From NCBI RefSeq assembly GCF_000385215.1, contig NZ_ARQK01000061.1:1-64000 (forward strand): a DNA stretch of 64,000 bases, written 5' to 3'. The first letter of the stretch is position 1, and each line of letters starts with the position of its first letter. Source of the stretch: Thioalkalivibrio thiocyanoxidans ARh2 (GTDB taxonomy: Bacteria > Pseudomonadota > Gammaproteobacteria > Ectothiorhodospirales > Ectothiorhodospiraceae). A program made the translations under genes and the position numbers. Shown here in pieces: positions 27,037-35,507 of the stretch. The notes under the pieces are model-generated. The model was given only the letters and a program-made list of their open reading frames with translations, was not told the DNA's origin and did no database searches.

Positions 27037-28687
27037 CGCGCGCGTCTCCGAGGGCGAGGATGCGCTGGCATCGGCGCCGGACCGCTGCCTCGTGACTGGC
27101 CACAACCAGCGTGAGCCGATGTCGGTGGGCGAGCTCGAACAGGGTGTCCAGCAGCGCGTGTTCGGTCTCGTGGTCGAGCGCACTGGTCGGCTCGTCCAGC
27201 AGCCATAGCCGATGCGCGGACAGCAGGCCGCGGGCAATGGCGACGCGCTGGGCCTGCCCGCCGGAGAGGCCGCGGCGCTGCTCGCCGATGGCCGTATCCA
27301 GCCCGTCGGGGAGTTCTGCGGCCTGCAGGGGCAACCCGGCCTGGCCCAGGGCGTTGGCCATCTCGGCGTCGGGGATGGTGTCGCCACGCGCCAGTTGCAG
27401 GTTCTCGCGCAGGGTCCCGTGGAACAGGTGAGCGTCCTGGCCGATCCAGACAAAGTGCTGCGCGTCTGCATGGCGGTGCACCCGACCCCCATCCGGCACG
27501 AGGAAGCCGGCGCAGAGGGCGAGCAGTGTGGACTTGCCGGCGCCGCTGGGCCCGGTGATCGCGATGGATTCGCCCGGCTGGATGGCCAGCGTGGTCCTGG
27601 CCAGCGCCGGTTCCGTCTGGCCGGGATAGTGCACGCTGACCTCCTCCAGGACGAGCAGGTCTTCGGAAGGGGCGGCCTGCGGCCGGGCATCGTCCGGCGC
27701 GGCCGTGCTGACGGGCTCCGCCAGCGGGGCCAGGGCCTCGGCGGCGGCGAGGGCGCCGGCCCGGTCGTGATAGCTCTGCGCGAACTCGCGCAGCGGCAGG
27801 AAATATTCCGGGGCCAGCAGCAGGACGAACAGCCCGGTGAACAGGGTCAGGTCCACCGCCGGGCCGTAGTCCAGGGCCCCGAACAGGGCGAAGCCGACAT
27901 AGATTGCGACCATGCCGATGGCCACGGCGCTGAAGAACTCCATGACCGCCGAGGAGAGGAAGGCCACGCGCAGGGTGCGCATGGTCAGCCGGCGCTGCTG
28001 GTGGCTGCGTTCCACGACCTCTGCCTCGGTCGCGTCGAGTACGCGCGCCCGGCGCAGCCAGTCGAGGGCGCGGATGCGGTCGAGGAAATGGCCGGCGAGG
28101 CGGTCTTCCTCCTCCTGTTGCTGGCGATGGATCTGCTCCGCCCCCATGCCGACGATCGCCATGAAGGCCGGGATCAGCGGGGCGGCGAACAGGAGCAGTA
28201 GTCCAGCCAGCCAGTCGAGCCAGAACACGGTGATCAGAATGGCCAGCGGGATCAGGATCACCGCCTGCATGGCAGGCAGGTAGCGCGCGTAATAGCCAGT
28301 CAGATCCTCGCCGCGCGCCTGAAAGCGTTCGATCCACTCGCCGGTGGTGGCCTGCGTCGCGAGCCGCGCCGGACCTGTTTCACGCGCTCGACGCAACAGC
28401 TCTCTGCGCAGGCGGCCCTTGACATCGTGGGCCAGGCGCTGGCCGGCCAGGTCGCGCAGGGCCTGGGCGGCGTAACGCAGCCCGATCAGCCCAAGCCCGC
28501 CCAGCAGTACCGCCGTCCAGTCCAGGCGATCGGGTTCGAACAGCGCCCGGTGAACGGCCAGGGCGATGATGCCGGCCACTCCGATCGTGGCACCCGCGGC
28601 GATCAGGGAACCCGCCGCGGATAGCCAAAGCCAGTGTCGATGGGGGTGAGCGCGCTGGCGCAGCCACTCCCTGGCAGTCGGCTTCAT
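27029..28687 (-). CDS. cydD: Cytochrome bd assembly ABC transporter subunit CydD
   Basis: A 552-residue half-transporter with six membrane helices (about 20-300) and an ATPase domain with Walker A GPSGAGKST, signature GLSGGQAQRVAIARGL and Walker B LWLLDEPTSALDHE. The stretch PLIPAFMAIVGMGAEQ is typical of CydD. It lies between sqr (79 bases upstream) and cydC (eight-base overlap). Its nearness to cydAB, only 2 kb away across the divergent promoter region, supports the cytochrome bd role. Confidence 0.9.
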   Translation of the reverse strand: MKPTAREWLRQRAHPHRHWLWLSAAGSLIAAGATIGVAGIIALAVHRALFEPDRLDWTAVLLGGLGLIGLRYAAQALRDLAGQRLAHDVKGRLRRELLRRARETGPARLATQATTGEWIERFQARGEDLTGYYARYLPAMQAVILIPLAILITVFWLDWLAGLLLLFAAPLIPAFMAIVGMGAEQIHRQQQEEEDRLAGHFLDRIRALDWLRRARVLDATEAEVVERSHQQRRLTMRTLRVAFLSSAVMEFFSAVAIGMVAIYVGFALFGALDYGPAVDLTLFTGLFVLLLAPEYFLPLREFAQSYHDRAGALAAAEALAPLAEPVSTAAPDDARPQAAPSEDLLVLEEVSVHYPGQTEPALARTTLAIQPGESIAITGPSGAGKSTLLALCAGFLVPDGGRVHRHADAQHFVWIGQDAHLFHGTLRENLQLARGDTIPDAEMANALGQAGLPLQAAELPDGLDTAIGEQRRGLSGGQAQRVAIARGLLSAHRLWLLDEPTSALDHETEHALLDTLFELAHRHRLTLVVASHEAAVRRRCQRILALGDARDA

Positions 28688-28766
28688 CGTGCGCGGACGA
28701 ATGGGGTTCGGGCACGGTACAACCGGCGCGGCGAGAGCGCGACTGTCGACATGGGTCAGCGTCCCC

Positions 28767-30158
28767 CTAGCGCAGGTAGCGCCCGCGCAGCATGTTGAAG
28801 TACAGCGGCTTGATCATGTGCACCTTCAGGCGCCACCACATCCAGCTGGGTTCTCCCTGGTCGATGAAGCCGAAGGTGGGGACCTCCTCCAGGGTGTAGT
28901 CGAATTCCACCAGGGCGGCCTTGCCCACTTCGGTGATCAGCGGGCAGGAGGTGTAGCCGTCGAACTCGCGCGACGGCTCGCGATCCTGCAGCACATCCAC
29001 CAGGTTGTCCGGCATCACCGCGCCGTGGGAGCGCACGGTCGATGCGGTCTTGCCGATGGCGGTGGCGACCACGTCACCGGCGCCGAAGACGTTCGGATAG
29101 CGCGCGTGCTGGAGCGTGCGGTCGTCGACCGCCAGCCAGCCGCCATCGGCCAGCGCGCCATCCTCCACGGCCAGGCCGGCCTCGCGCACGAAGCCGTGGG
29201 CCCGCATCGGTGGCGTGACATGCAGATAGTCGTAGTCGACCGTCTCCTCGTTGCCGTTCGTCCCGCGGAAGGTGGCTTGGCGGGCGTCAACATCGACCGC
29301 GGTCAGGAATCCATCCTGGTTCACGGCGATGTCGTGCTCGGAGTAGAGGTCACGCACCATCGTGTCGAAGCGTTCCACGCTGAACAACCTGTCGGCCCCG
29401 GTGTGATAGTGGAACTCGGTCCCGCCGCGCTGGCCGGCTCGCTCCAGCAGGCTGTTGGCGATCAACGCGGCCTTGATCGGCGCGCCGGCACACTTGATGG
29501 GGGTCCCGGGGATGGTGAAACGTGCCACGCCGCCGTTCTCGCCGAACGCCTGAATCTGCTCGTAGGCATCCCGCGCGGCCTCGGCGCTGGCATAGATGCT
29601 GGTCAGGCCGGTCCGGCCGATGTCCTCGCGGCGCAGGCCGTCGATCGCCTCGTAGTCCAGGTGCAGACCGGTGGCGACCACAAGGAAGTCGTAGTCCAGG
29701 CGTTCGCCATCGACCGTCTCGACCTGCTGCGAATCGGGGTCGATGGCGGCCACGCCGGAGCGAACCCAGTCGACCCCGCGCGGGATATACCGTTCGGTGC
29801 GCCGCTGAACCTCGCCGATCGAATAGACGCCGGAGGCGACCAGGGTCCAGCCGGGCTGGTAGTGATGGATCTCGCTTGGTTCGACCACCGTGATGCGTGC
29901 CCCGTCGAGCAGGCTGCGCAGGCGGGCGGCCATGGTGAGGCCGGCGGCGCCGCCGCCCAGCACGACGATACGAGCACGGGTGGAAACTGCCGCGCGCACC
30001 GGCGCAGCCTGCATGCCGGTGGCCGATGCCAGGCCCGCGGCCCCGGCGATCTTCAGGAAGTCGCGCCGCGACAGGCCGCTGCGTTCAAGGGCATCGGCGA
30101 CCGCCTCGCTCGTGCGATTCGGGTGGGGATGCTCGTTCCGGTTTTCGCGCTGGGACAT
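28767..30158 (-). CDS. sqr: Sulfide:quinone oxidoreductase, Cys pair of type II, Tat signal
   Basis: A 463-residue FAD protein that would oxidise sulfide and pass electrons to quinone. It has the dinucleotide motif VVLGGGAAGLT (residues 66-76). The active-site Cys pair is C223 in GTPIKCAGAPIK and C405 in GYTSCPLITE, the arrangement of type II enzymes such as the human one. The third Cys of type I enzymes is not evident. The N terminus carries a twin-arginine motif SRRDFLKIAGAAG (residues 30-42), implying export to the periplasmic face. It heads an operon with cydDC from a predicted sigma-54 promoter. Confidence 0.85.
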   Translation of the reverse strand: MSQRENRNEHPHPNRTSEAVADALERSGLSRRDFLKIAGAAGLASATGMQAAPVRAAVSTRARIVVLGGGAAGLTMAARLRSLLDGARITVVEPSEIHHYQPGWTLVASGVYSIGEVQRRTERYIPRGVDWVRSGVAAIDPDSQQVETVDGERLDYDFLVVATGLHLDYEAIDGLRREDIGRTGLTSIYASAEAARDAYEQIQAFGENGGVARFTIPGTPIKCAGAPIKAALIANSLLERAGQRGGTEFHYHTGADRLFSVERFDTMVRDLYSEHDIAVNQDGFLTAVDVDARQATFRGTNGNEETVDYDYLHVTPPMRAHGFVREAGLAVEDGALADGGWLAVDDRTLQHARYPNVFGAGDVVATAIGKTASTVRSHGAVMPDNLVDVLQDREPSREFDGYTSCPLITEVGKAALVEFDYTLEEVPTFGFIDQGEPSWMWWRLKVHMIKPLYFNMLRGRYLR

Positions 30159-30246
30159 GCTGAATCTCCATGGTCCGGCACCGCGGTCCGGCGGTGCAGT
30201 CTTGGTCGGCAGGAAGATGCCTGCCTTGCCTCGGTTGCAAAGGTCT

Positions 30247-30262
30247 TACAAGTTGCATGCCA
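30247..30262 (-). promoter_or_regulatory. Sigma-54 promoter for sqr-cydDC
   Basis: On the minus strand the sequence reads TGGCAT-GCAAC-TTGTA, matching the -24/-12 consensus TGGCAC-N5-TTGCA with correct spacing. Transcription would start near 30235, about 77 bases before the sqr ATG, which has GGAG seven bases upstream. Confidence 0.7.
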
Positions 30263-30317
30263 AGCCGCGAAAGCCGCGTGGGCGTGCCTGTTGCGGTGAA
30301 GGATGCCATTGCGGACT

Positions 30318-30329
30318 GCCAAATCTGGC
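30318..30329. promoter_or_regulatory. Palindrome GCCA-AATC-TGGC
   Basis: A perfect 4+4+4 dyad that lies about 150 bases upstream of the predicted cydA start and about 90 bases upstream of the sqr start, distances usual for enhancer sites of sigma-54 activators. Confidence 0.45.
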
Positions 30330-30344
30330 GGGCGCTGGTGTCGG

Positions 30345-30362
30345 GCTGCCGGAAATGGCAGC
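30345..30362. promoter_or_regulatory. Palindrome GCTGCC-GGAAAT-GGCAGC
   Basis: A perfect 6+6+6 dyad sharing TGCC/GGCA half-sites with the neighbouring palindrome at 30318-30329. Two related dyads 27 bases apart suggest binding of a dimeric activator to both, shared by the two divergent promoters. Confidence 0.5.
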
Positions 30363-30449
30363 TGTGAGACCCCGCCGGGCATCCGGGATGCGTGGCTCCT
30401 CATGTCGCCGGGCGCTGCAGGGCGCATGTCGAGCGGGGTTCGGGCTGAC

Positions 30450-30465
30450 TGGCACGGTACTTGTT
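30450..30465 (+). promoter_or_regulatory. Sigma-54 promoter for cydAB
   Basis: TGGCAC-GGTAC-TTGTT matches the -24/-12 consensus, with the -24 hexamer perfect and spacing correct. The start of transcription would be near 30476. The cydA ATG at 30519 has GGAGGA six bases upstream. Confidence 0.75.
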
Positions 30466-30518
30466 AGGTGGCTGGTGATGCGCCCGGTCCGGCGCACCCC
30501 TCACAGTGGAGGATAGTC

Positions 30519-31925
30519 ATGGAGCTCGACCCGGTACTGCTATCGCGAATCCAGTTTGCATTCGTGGTTTCATTTCACGCCATCTTTCCGGTCTTCACGA
30601 TCGGGCTGGCTTCGTTTATCGCCTTCCTCGAATTCCGCGCCTGGCAGACCGGCGAGGCGCTCTACACACAGATCTCGAAGTTCTGGATCAAGATCTTCGC
30701 GGTCGTATTCGGGATGGGGGTGGTCTCCGGCCTGGTGATGTCGTTCCAGTTCGGGACCAACTGGAGCGCATTCTCCTATGCGACCGCCAACTTCCTCGGC
30801 CCGGTCCTTTCCTATGAGGTATTGACGGCCTTCTTCCTCGAGGCGGCCTTCCTCGGCGTGCTGCTGTTCGGCCGTGACCGGGTACCGCAGGGTGTGCATC
30901 TGTTCTCGGCGCTGATGGTGGCGCTGGGTACCTTCATCTCGTCGTTCTGGATCCTGGTCGCGAACAGCTGGATGCAGACGCCGGTGGGCTTCGAATTGCA
31001 GGACGGTGTCTTCCATGTGAGCTCGTGGATCGAGGCGATCTTCAACCCGAGCTTCTGGCCTCGATTCTTCCATATGGGCCTGGCCTCGCTGCTGACCGCG
31101 GGCTTCGTGGTCGCCGGCGTCTCGGCCTGGTACCTGCTGCGCGAGCGCGATGTGCTGGTCAATCGCAAGGCGCTGGGTACCACGATGTGGGTGCTGCTGC
31201 TGGCGGCGCCGGCCCAGCTGGTGGTGGGCGACATCCATGGCCTGAACAGCTTCGAGCATCAGCCGACCAAGGTCGCGGCGATGGAGGGCGTCTGGGAGAC
31301 CGAACGCGGGGCGCCGTTGCTGCTGTTCGCGATCCCCGACGCGGCCAACGAGACCAACCACTTCGAGATCGGCATCCCGAAGATGGCCAGCCTGATCCTG
31401 ACCCACGAGATGGACGGTGAGGTTCCCGGCCTGCTGGAGGTGCCCGCCGAGGAGCGCCCGCCGGTCGGGATCGTCTTCTGGTCGTTCCGCATCATGATCG
31501 CGATCGGCCTGGTGATGATTGTCTTTGCCCTGGCCGGGGCCTGGCTGCGCTTCCGGCGCCGGATGTACGGCTCTCGGCGCTTCCTGAAGGGGCTGACGTG
31601 GATGATTCCGGCACCGTTCGTCGCGGTGCTGGCCGGCTGGTTCGTGACCGAGACCGGTCGTGCACCCTGGCTGGTCTACGGCGTGATGACCCACGCCGAG
31701 GGCGTCACCCCGGCGCTGACCGGTGGCATGGCCCTGTTCACGCTGATCGGCTACGTGCTGGTTTACGCGGCCGTATTCACCGCGGGCGTCTATTACCTGA
31801 TCCGTATCGTGCAAAAGGGACCGGAGACCGCCGAGGTCCGGCACGCCCCGGCCCACGCGAAGCGGCCCCTGTCGGCGGCCGATACCTCGATCGACGATGC
31901 CGCCACCGGCGGTACAAGGAGCTGA
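30519..31925 (+). CDS. cydA: Cytochrome bd/CIO-type quinol oxidase subunit I
   Basis: A 468-residue membrane protein, the quinol-oxidising and haem-bearing subunit of a bd-type terminal oxidase. The high-spin haem ligand is H20 in VVSFHAIFPVF; another His in FHMGLASLLTAG is the b558 ligand candidate. The Q-loop is short, as in cyanide-insensitive (CIO) oxidases. The usual GRQPW motif reads GRAPW here (GWFVTETGRAPW). The start at 30519 follows GGAGGA; an upstream in-frame start is possible but lacks family similarity. It is followed by cydB three bases later. Confidence 0.93.
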   Translation: MELDPVLLSRIQFAFVVSFHAIFPVFTIGLASFIAFLEFRAWQTGEALYTQISKFWIKIFAVVFGMGVVSGLVMSFQFGTNWSAFSYATANFLGPVLSYEVLTAFFLEAAFLGVLLFGRDRVPQGVHLFSALMVALGTFISSFWILVANSWMQTPVGFELQDGVFHVSSWIEAIFNPSFWPRFFHMGLASLLTAGFVVAGVSAWYLLRERDVLVNRKALGTTMWVLLLAAPAQLVVGDIHGLNSFEHQPTKVAAMEGVWETERGAPLLLFAIPDAANETNHFEIGIPKMASLILTHEMDGEVPGLLEVPAEERPPVGIVFWSFRIMIAIGLVMIVFALAGAWLRFRRRMYGSRRFLKGLTWMIPAPFVAVLAGWFVTETGRAPWLVYGVMTHAEGVTPALTGGMALFTLIGYVLVYAAVFTAGVYYLIRIVQKGPETAEVRHAPAHAKRPLSAADTSIDDAATGGTRS

Positions 31926-31928
31926 TCC

Positions 31929-32933
31929 ATGGAAACCACGCTTGATATCACGCTGATCTGGGTGGTGATTATCGCCGTCGGCATCATCGCCTACGTGCTG
32001 ATGGACGGGTTCGATCTGGGGGTCGGGATCCTGTTCCCGTTCGCCCCGGGCGAGACCTCGCGCGATGTGATGATGAACTCGGTTGCCCCGGTATGGGATG
32101 GCAACGAGACCTGGTTGATCCTCGGCGGGGCGGGGCTGCTGGCGGCCTTCCCGCTGGTGTACTCGGTGTTCCTGCCGGCGCTCTATATTGGTGTCTTTCT
32201 GATGCTGGCCGGCCTGATCTTCCGCGGGGTGGCCTTCGAGTTCCGCTTCAAGGCCAACAAGTCGAAGGGCCTGTGGAACGTGGCCTTTGCCGTGGGATCC
32301 GCGGTAGCCGCGTTTGCCCAGGGGGCCGTCGTGGGAGCCTATATTCAGGGCTTCGAGATGGAGGGATTGAGCTTCGCCGGCGGACCGCTGGACTGGCTGA
32401 CGCCGTTTACCGTGCTGACCGGCATCGGGCTGCTGGCGGGCTATGCGCTGCTGGGCGCGACCTGGCTGATCGTCAAGACCGATGGCGAGACCCAGGCCTT
32501 TGCCTACCGCGTGGTGCCCGGTCTGCTGGCCCTGGTCCTGCTGGTGTTCGCGGCGGTGAGCCTGATTACGCCGTTGATCGACCCGAAGGTGATGGAACGC
32601 TGGATGGGTACCTGGCAGTACCTGTGGGTGCTTCCGGCGCTGGCACTGTTCTCCGCCTGGATACTGATCCGCGCGGTACGCCGGCGTGACGAGGGGATCC
32701 CGTTCGTGGCGACCATCGCGCTGTTCATCACGACCTATCTGGGGTTGCTGGTCAGCAAGTGGCCCTACGTGGTGCCGCCGGACTACACCTTCTGGGACGC
32801 GGCGTCGTCGCCCGATGCGCAGCTGTTTATCCTGGTTGGTGCGCTGTTCGTGATCCCGATCATCCTCGGGTACACCGCCTGGACGTACTGGGTCTTCCGC
32901 GGAAAGGTGACGCCCGAGACCGGGTACCACTAG
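31929..32933 (+). CDS. cydB: Cytochrome bd/CIO-type quinol oxidase subunit II
   Basis: A 334-residue membrane protein with about eight helices, the partner of CydA. It starts with the characteristic [19 protein letters not shown], followed by [20 protein letters not shown]. It begins three bases after cydA. No CydX-like small subunit is seen in the 22 bases before the next gene. Cytochrome bd oxidases resist sulfide, which fits its pairing with sqr. Confidence 0.95.
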   Translation: METTLDITLIWVVIIAVGIIAYVLMDGFDLGVGILFPFAPGETSRDVMMNSVAPVWDGNETWLILGGAGLLAAFPLVYSVFLPALYIGVFLMLAGLIFRGVAFEFRFKANKSKGLWNVAFAVGSAVAAFAQGAVVGAYIQGFEMEGLSFAGGPLDWLTPFTVLTGIGLLAGYALLGATWLIVKTDGETQAFAYRVVPGLLALVLLVFAAVSLITPLIDPKVMERWMGTWQYLWVLPALALFSAWILIRAVRRRDEGIPFVATIALFITTYLGLLVSKWPYVVPPDYTFWDAASSPDAQLFILVGALFVIPIILGYTAWTYWVFRGKVTPETGYH

Positions 32934-32955
32934 GCGGGATCCGGAGAGACCGGCC

Positions 32956-34431
32956 GTGATGCCACTGAACGTACCTCGGTTGAGCGTGTCTATTGGGCAG
33001 AGTCATCGGAGGACCACCGCAGCGGCGCCTCCCCTGGATATCTGGCCCATGCGAGAAGACGTGACGATCAGGCGACTGGCGATTCCATGTGGCGACGAGA
33101 CGGAGCTCTCGGCGATTCGACAGGTACTGGAGGCCTTTCGCGAGCCCTCGATCCTGCTGTCGCCCGATTACCGGATCCTGGCGGCCAATACGGCCTATCA
33201 GGAGGTCTATGGCACGGACGCCGATGGTTCCTCCCGCGCCTGCCATGAGGCGTCCCACGGCTATCAGCGGCCGTGCGACGAGGCCGGCGAGGCCTGCCCG
33301 TTGCAAGCGGCACTCGCCAGCCGACGCCGGGAGCGTGTCCTGCATGTTCATCACACGGCGCAGGGGCGCGAGCACGTGGACGTGGAGCTGACGCCGATCC
33401 TGGGACCGGGGGGCGAGGTCCGATATTTCGTCGAGCGACTCCACCATCTGCCAGTGTCCAGCCCGCAGGACGGGGCCACCGGGCTGGTCGGGCGTTCGCG
33501 GGCGTTCAATACCATGCTGGGCATGATCAGTCGTGTGGCACCGAGCAATGCCTCGGCGCTGCTACTGGGCGAGTCCGGTACCGGCAAGGAGCTGATTGCC
33601 CGGGCTATCCACGAAGAAAGCCCGCGCCGTGACAAGCCCTTTGTCGCGGTCGAGTGTTCCGGGCTGACCGAGTCCCTGTTCGAGAGCGAGTTGTTTGGCC
33701 ACGAGAAGGGGGCCTTTACCGGGGCGGCCTCGGCCAAGGTCGGCCTGGTCGAGGCCGCGGCCGGCGGCACGCTGTTCCTGGATGAAGTGGGCGACATCCC
33801 GCTGGGGCAGCAGGTGAAGCTGTTGCGCCTGCTGGAGACGCACGCCTACCGCCGGGTCGGGGGGATCGAGTCTCGGAGTGCGGATTTTCGACTGGTTTGC
33901 GCCACTCACCGGGATCTGGAGGCCATGGTGCGGACTGGCCAATTTCGCGAAGACCTGTTCTACCGGATCAATACCTTCCCGATCGAGGTGCCGCCACTGC
34001 GTCAGCGCAGCGGCGACATCCCGCTGCTGGTCGAGGCCATGCTGGATCGCTCCGAGCTGGTGCCGCGTCCGACCATGGACCACGCCACCATGCGACTCCT
34101 GGAGGGGTATGCCTTTCCCGGTAACGTACGCGAGCTGCGCAACATCCTGGAACGCGCGGCCCTGCTGGCGGATGGTGGCCCGATTCGGCCGGAGCACCTG
34201 CCAGAGCCGGTGCGCCGGCAGGCCGCGCGCGCGGAGGCGGGTGCGGCCGGAGAGGGTTACGCGGAGTTGGTCCATCCGCGGGAACTGCGTCCTCTGGAAG
34301 AGATCGAGCGCGAATATCTGCGCCACGCCCTGGCGGTACACCAGGGTGATCGGCGGAGCCTCGCGCGCCGGCTGGGCCTGAGCGAGCGCAGCCTGTACCG
34401 GCGCTTGCGGGAACTGGATCGAGACGACTGA
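32956..34431 (+). CDS. Sigma-54 activator with Cys-rich PAS domain
   Basis: A 491-residue activator. A PAS domain (about residues 50-165) contains C96, H101, C107 and C114 in a compact [12 protein letters not shown] ... CPL motif, which could bind a metal or act as thiol switch. The AAA+ domain follows, with Walker A GESGTGKE (205-212), GAFTGA (252-257) and [11 protein letters not shown] Fis-type HTH ends the protein ([22 protein letters not shown]). No receiver domain is present, so sensing is direct. GGAGAG precedes GTG 32956/ATG 32959; ATG 33049 is another possible start. It follows cydB by 22 bases and probably activates the sqr/cydA promoters. Confidence 0.88.
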   Translation: MMPLNVPRLSVSIGQSHRRTTAAAPPLDIWPMREDVTIRRLAIPCGDETELSAIRQVLEAFREPSILLSPDYRILAANTAYQEVYGTDADGSSRACHEASHGYQRPCDEAGEACPLQAALASRRRERVLHVHHTAQGREHVDVELTPILGPGGEVRYFVERLHHLPVSSPQDGATGLVGRSRAFNTMLGMISRVAPSNASALLLGESGTGKELIARAIHEESPRRDKPFVAVECSGLTESLFESELFGHEKGAFTGAASAKVGLVEAAAGGTLFLDEVGDIPLGQQVKLLRLLETHAYRRVGGIESRSADFRLVCATHRDLEAMVRTGQFREDLFYRINTFPIEVPPLRQRSGDIPLLVEAMLDRSELVPRPTMDHATMRLLEGYAFPGNVRELRNILERAALLADGGPIRPEHLPEPVRRQAARAEAGAAGEGYAELVHPRELRPLEEIEREYLRHALAVHQGDRRSLARRLGLSERSLYRRLRELDRDD

Positions 34432-34668
34432 GCCGGCGGCCCCAGGTACGGGTTCTGACGGGCCACCTGCGGCGAGTGTCCCCGTCTGCGCAGTATCCCT
34501 CGGTCGGAGAAACATGAAGCGCGCGTGGTGCTGCAAGGCCCCAGGAGCTGCATAGCAACAACTCCCGAACACCAGGAGGGCCGCGCCCGGCCGGCCGGAC
34601 CATAGTGATGTGATGCACCAGGCATCAGAAATACCGAATATTCCCAACCACCAACACGAGGTGAACTG

Positions 34669-35325
34669 ATGAAAAAGACGACCATTGCACTGTCTCTCTC
34701 GGCCGCGCTGCTGGCCGCACCGCTCACGGCGGCAGCCGAGTCGCTTTCGTTTGGCGAGGAGCAGACCGTTCGCGCCATGGCGGGCGGCAATGTCGGACAG
34801 GCCATTGCGAGCATGATGGAGGCCGAGTCGCTGGCCGTGGTCAACAACCGTTCCGCGATCTGTGGCGCGCTGACCGGCGGTCTCGGGGCCGGGATGCTGG
34901 CCGCCAACCCGGAGGCCGGGTTCAGCATCGCGGGCATGGAAGGGCCCGAGGATGCCGCCGACGCAGTAGCGGCGATTGGTGACGCCGAGGTGACCTATCT
35001 CGCCTTTGGCGCCGGCGCCAGCCGTGACGACAACGTAGCCCTGGCCCACGCCCTGCTTGGCGAGCTCGCGAAGGCCGAGTGGGACGGCACGTTGATGCTG
35101 CATATCTCCACCTGGATGCAGCAGCAGGTACAGGCCGCGGCGGAGATGGACGAGGCGGTTGCCGAATACCTGACCGGGCGCCCGATGGTCGCGCTGATGC
35201 CCGACATGGAAGCCGGCGAGGCGGTGATGCTGCGCGTGTCCTTCGACGGCTCGGAATTCACCACCGAGGAGATGGGGCGCCAGCCGATGCGTGACGACCT
35301 GGCCGAGCTCTTTCGCCGCATGTAG
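34669..35325 (+). CDS. Secreted protein of unknown function
   Basis: A 218-residue protein with a Sec signal peptide (MKKTTIALSLSAALLAAPLTAAAES). The mature part is acidic and Ala/Met-rich, with one Cys in NNRSAICGALTGG. It has Gly/Ala-rich segments and an alternating helix pattern towards the end. I recognise no family. GAGG precedes the ATG. It stands alone between the sigma-54 activator and the peroxiredoxin, with 237 upstream bases in which I find no clear promoter. Confidence 0.75.
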   Translation: MKKTTIALSLSAALLAAPLTAAAESLSFGEEQTVRAMAGGNVGQAIASMMEAESLAVVNNRSAICGALTGGLGAGMLAANPEAGFSIAGMEGPEDAADAVAAIGDAEVTYLAFGAGASRDDNVALAHALLGELAKAEWDGTLMLHISTWMQQQVQAAAEMDEAVAEYLTGRPMVALMPDMEAGEAVMLRVSFDGSEFTTEEMGRQPMRDDLAELFRRM

Positions 35326-35383
35326 TGACGGGTGGGTCGCTCGGGGCGCCGTCTGCCCTTGTTGCAGACCGTCTTAGGTACCG

Positions 35384-35436
35384 GCTATCGCGGCCTTAGA
35401 GAATTAGTAATGGCTAATGCAGTGGGGTCGCGATAC
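35384..35436. promoter_or_regulatory. Dyads upstream of the peroxiredoxin gene
   Basis: TATCGCG (35386-35392) and CGCGATA (35429-35435) are inverted copies flanking the smaller dyad TTAG-TAATGG-CTAA (35404-35417). They sit 70-120 bases before the peroxiredoxin start and may be regulatory. No known factor is assigned. Confidence 0.3.
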
Positions 35437-35507
35437 CTTGGTTTCCACGGGGAGCCGAGACGGCCCCGAAACTTGCAAACCATTGATTAGCGAGAAAGGA
35501 GTACATC

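Larger units (their letters stand above)
30159..30518. promoter_or_regulatory. Divergent sqr/cydA control region
   Basis: These 360 bases separate the divergent sqr and cydA genes and hold no gene. They contain one sigma-54-type promoter facing each way and two palindromes between them, all listed separately. I see no convincing sigma-70 promoter. The sigma-54 activator gene follows cydB, so the region is its most likely target. Confidence 0.75.

Noticed and set aside
30570-32930. 786-codon minus-strand frame opposite cydAB
   Set aside because: Gln/His/Arg-rich translation typical of an antisense frame to membrane protein genes.
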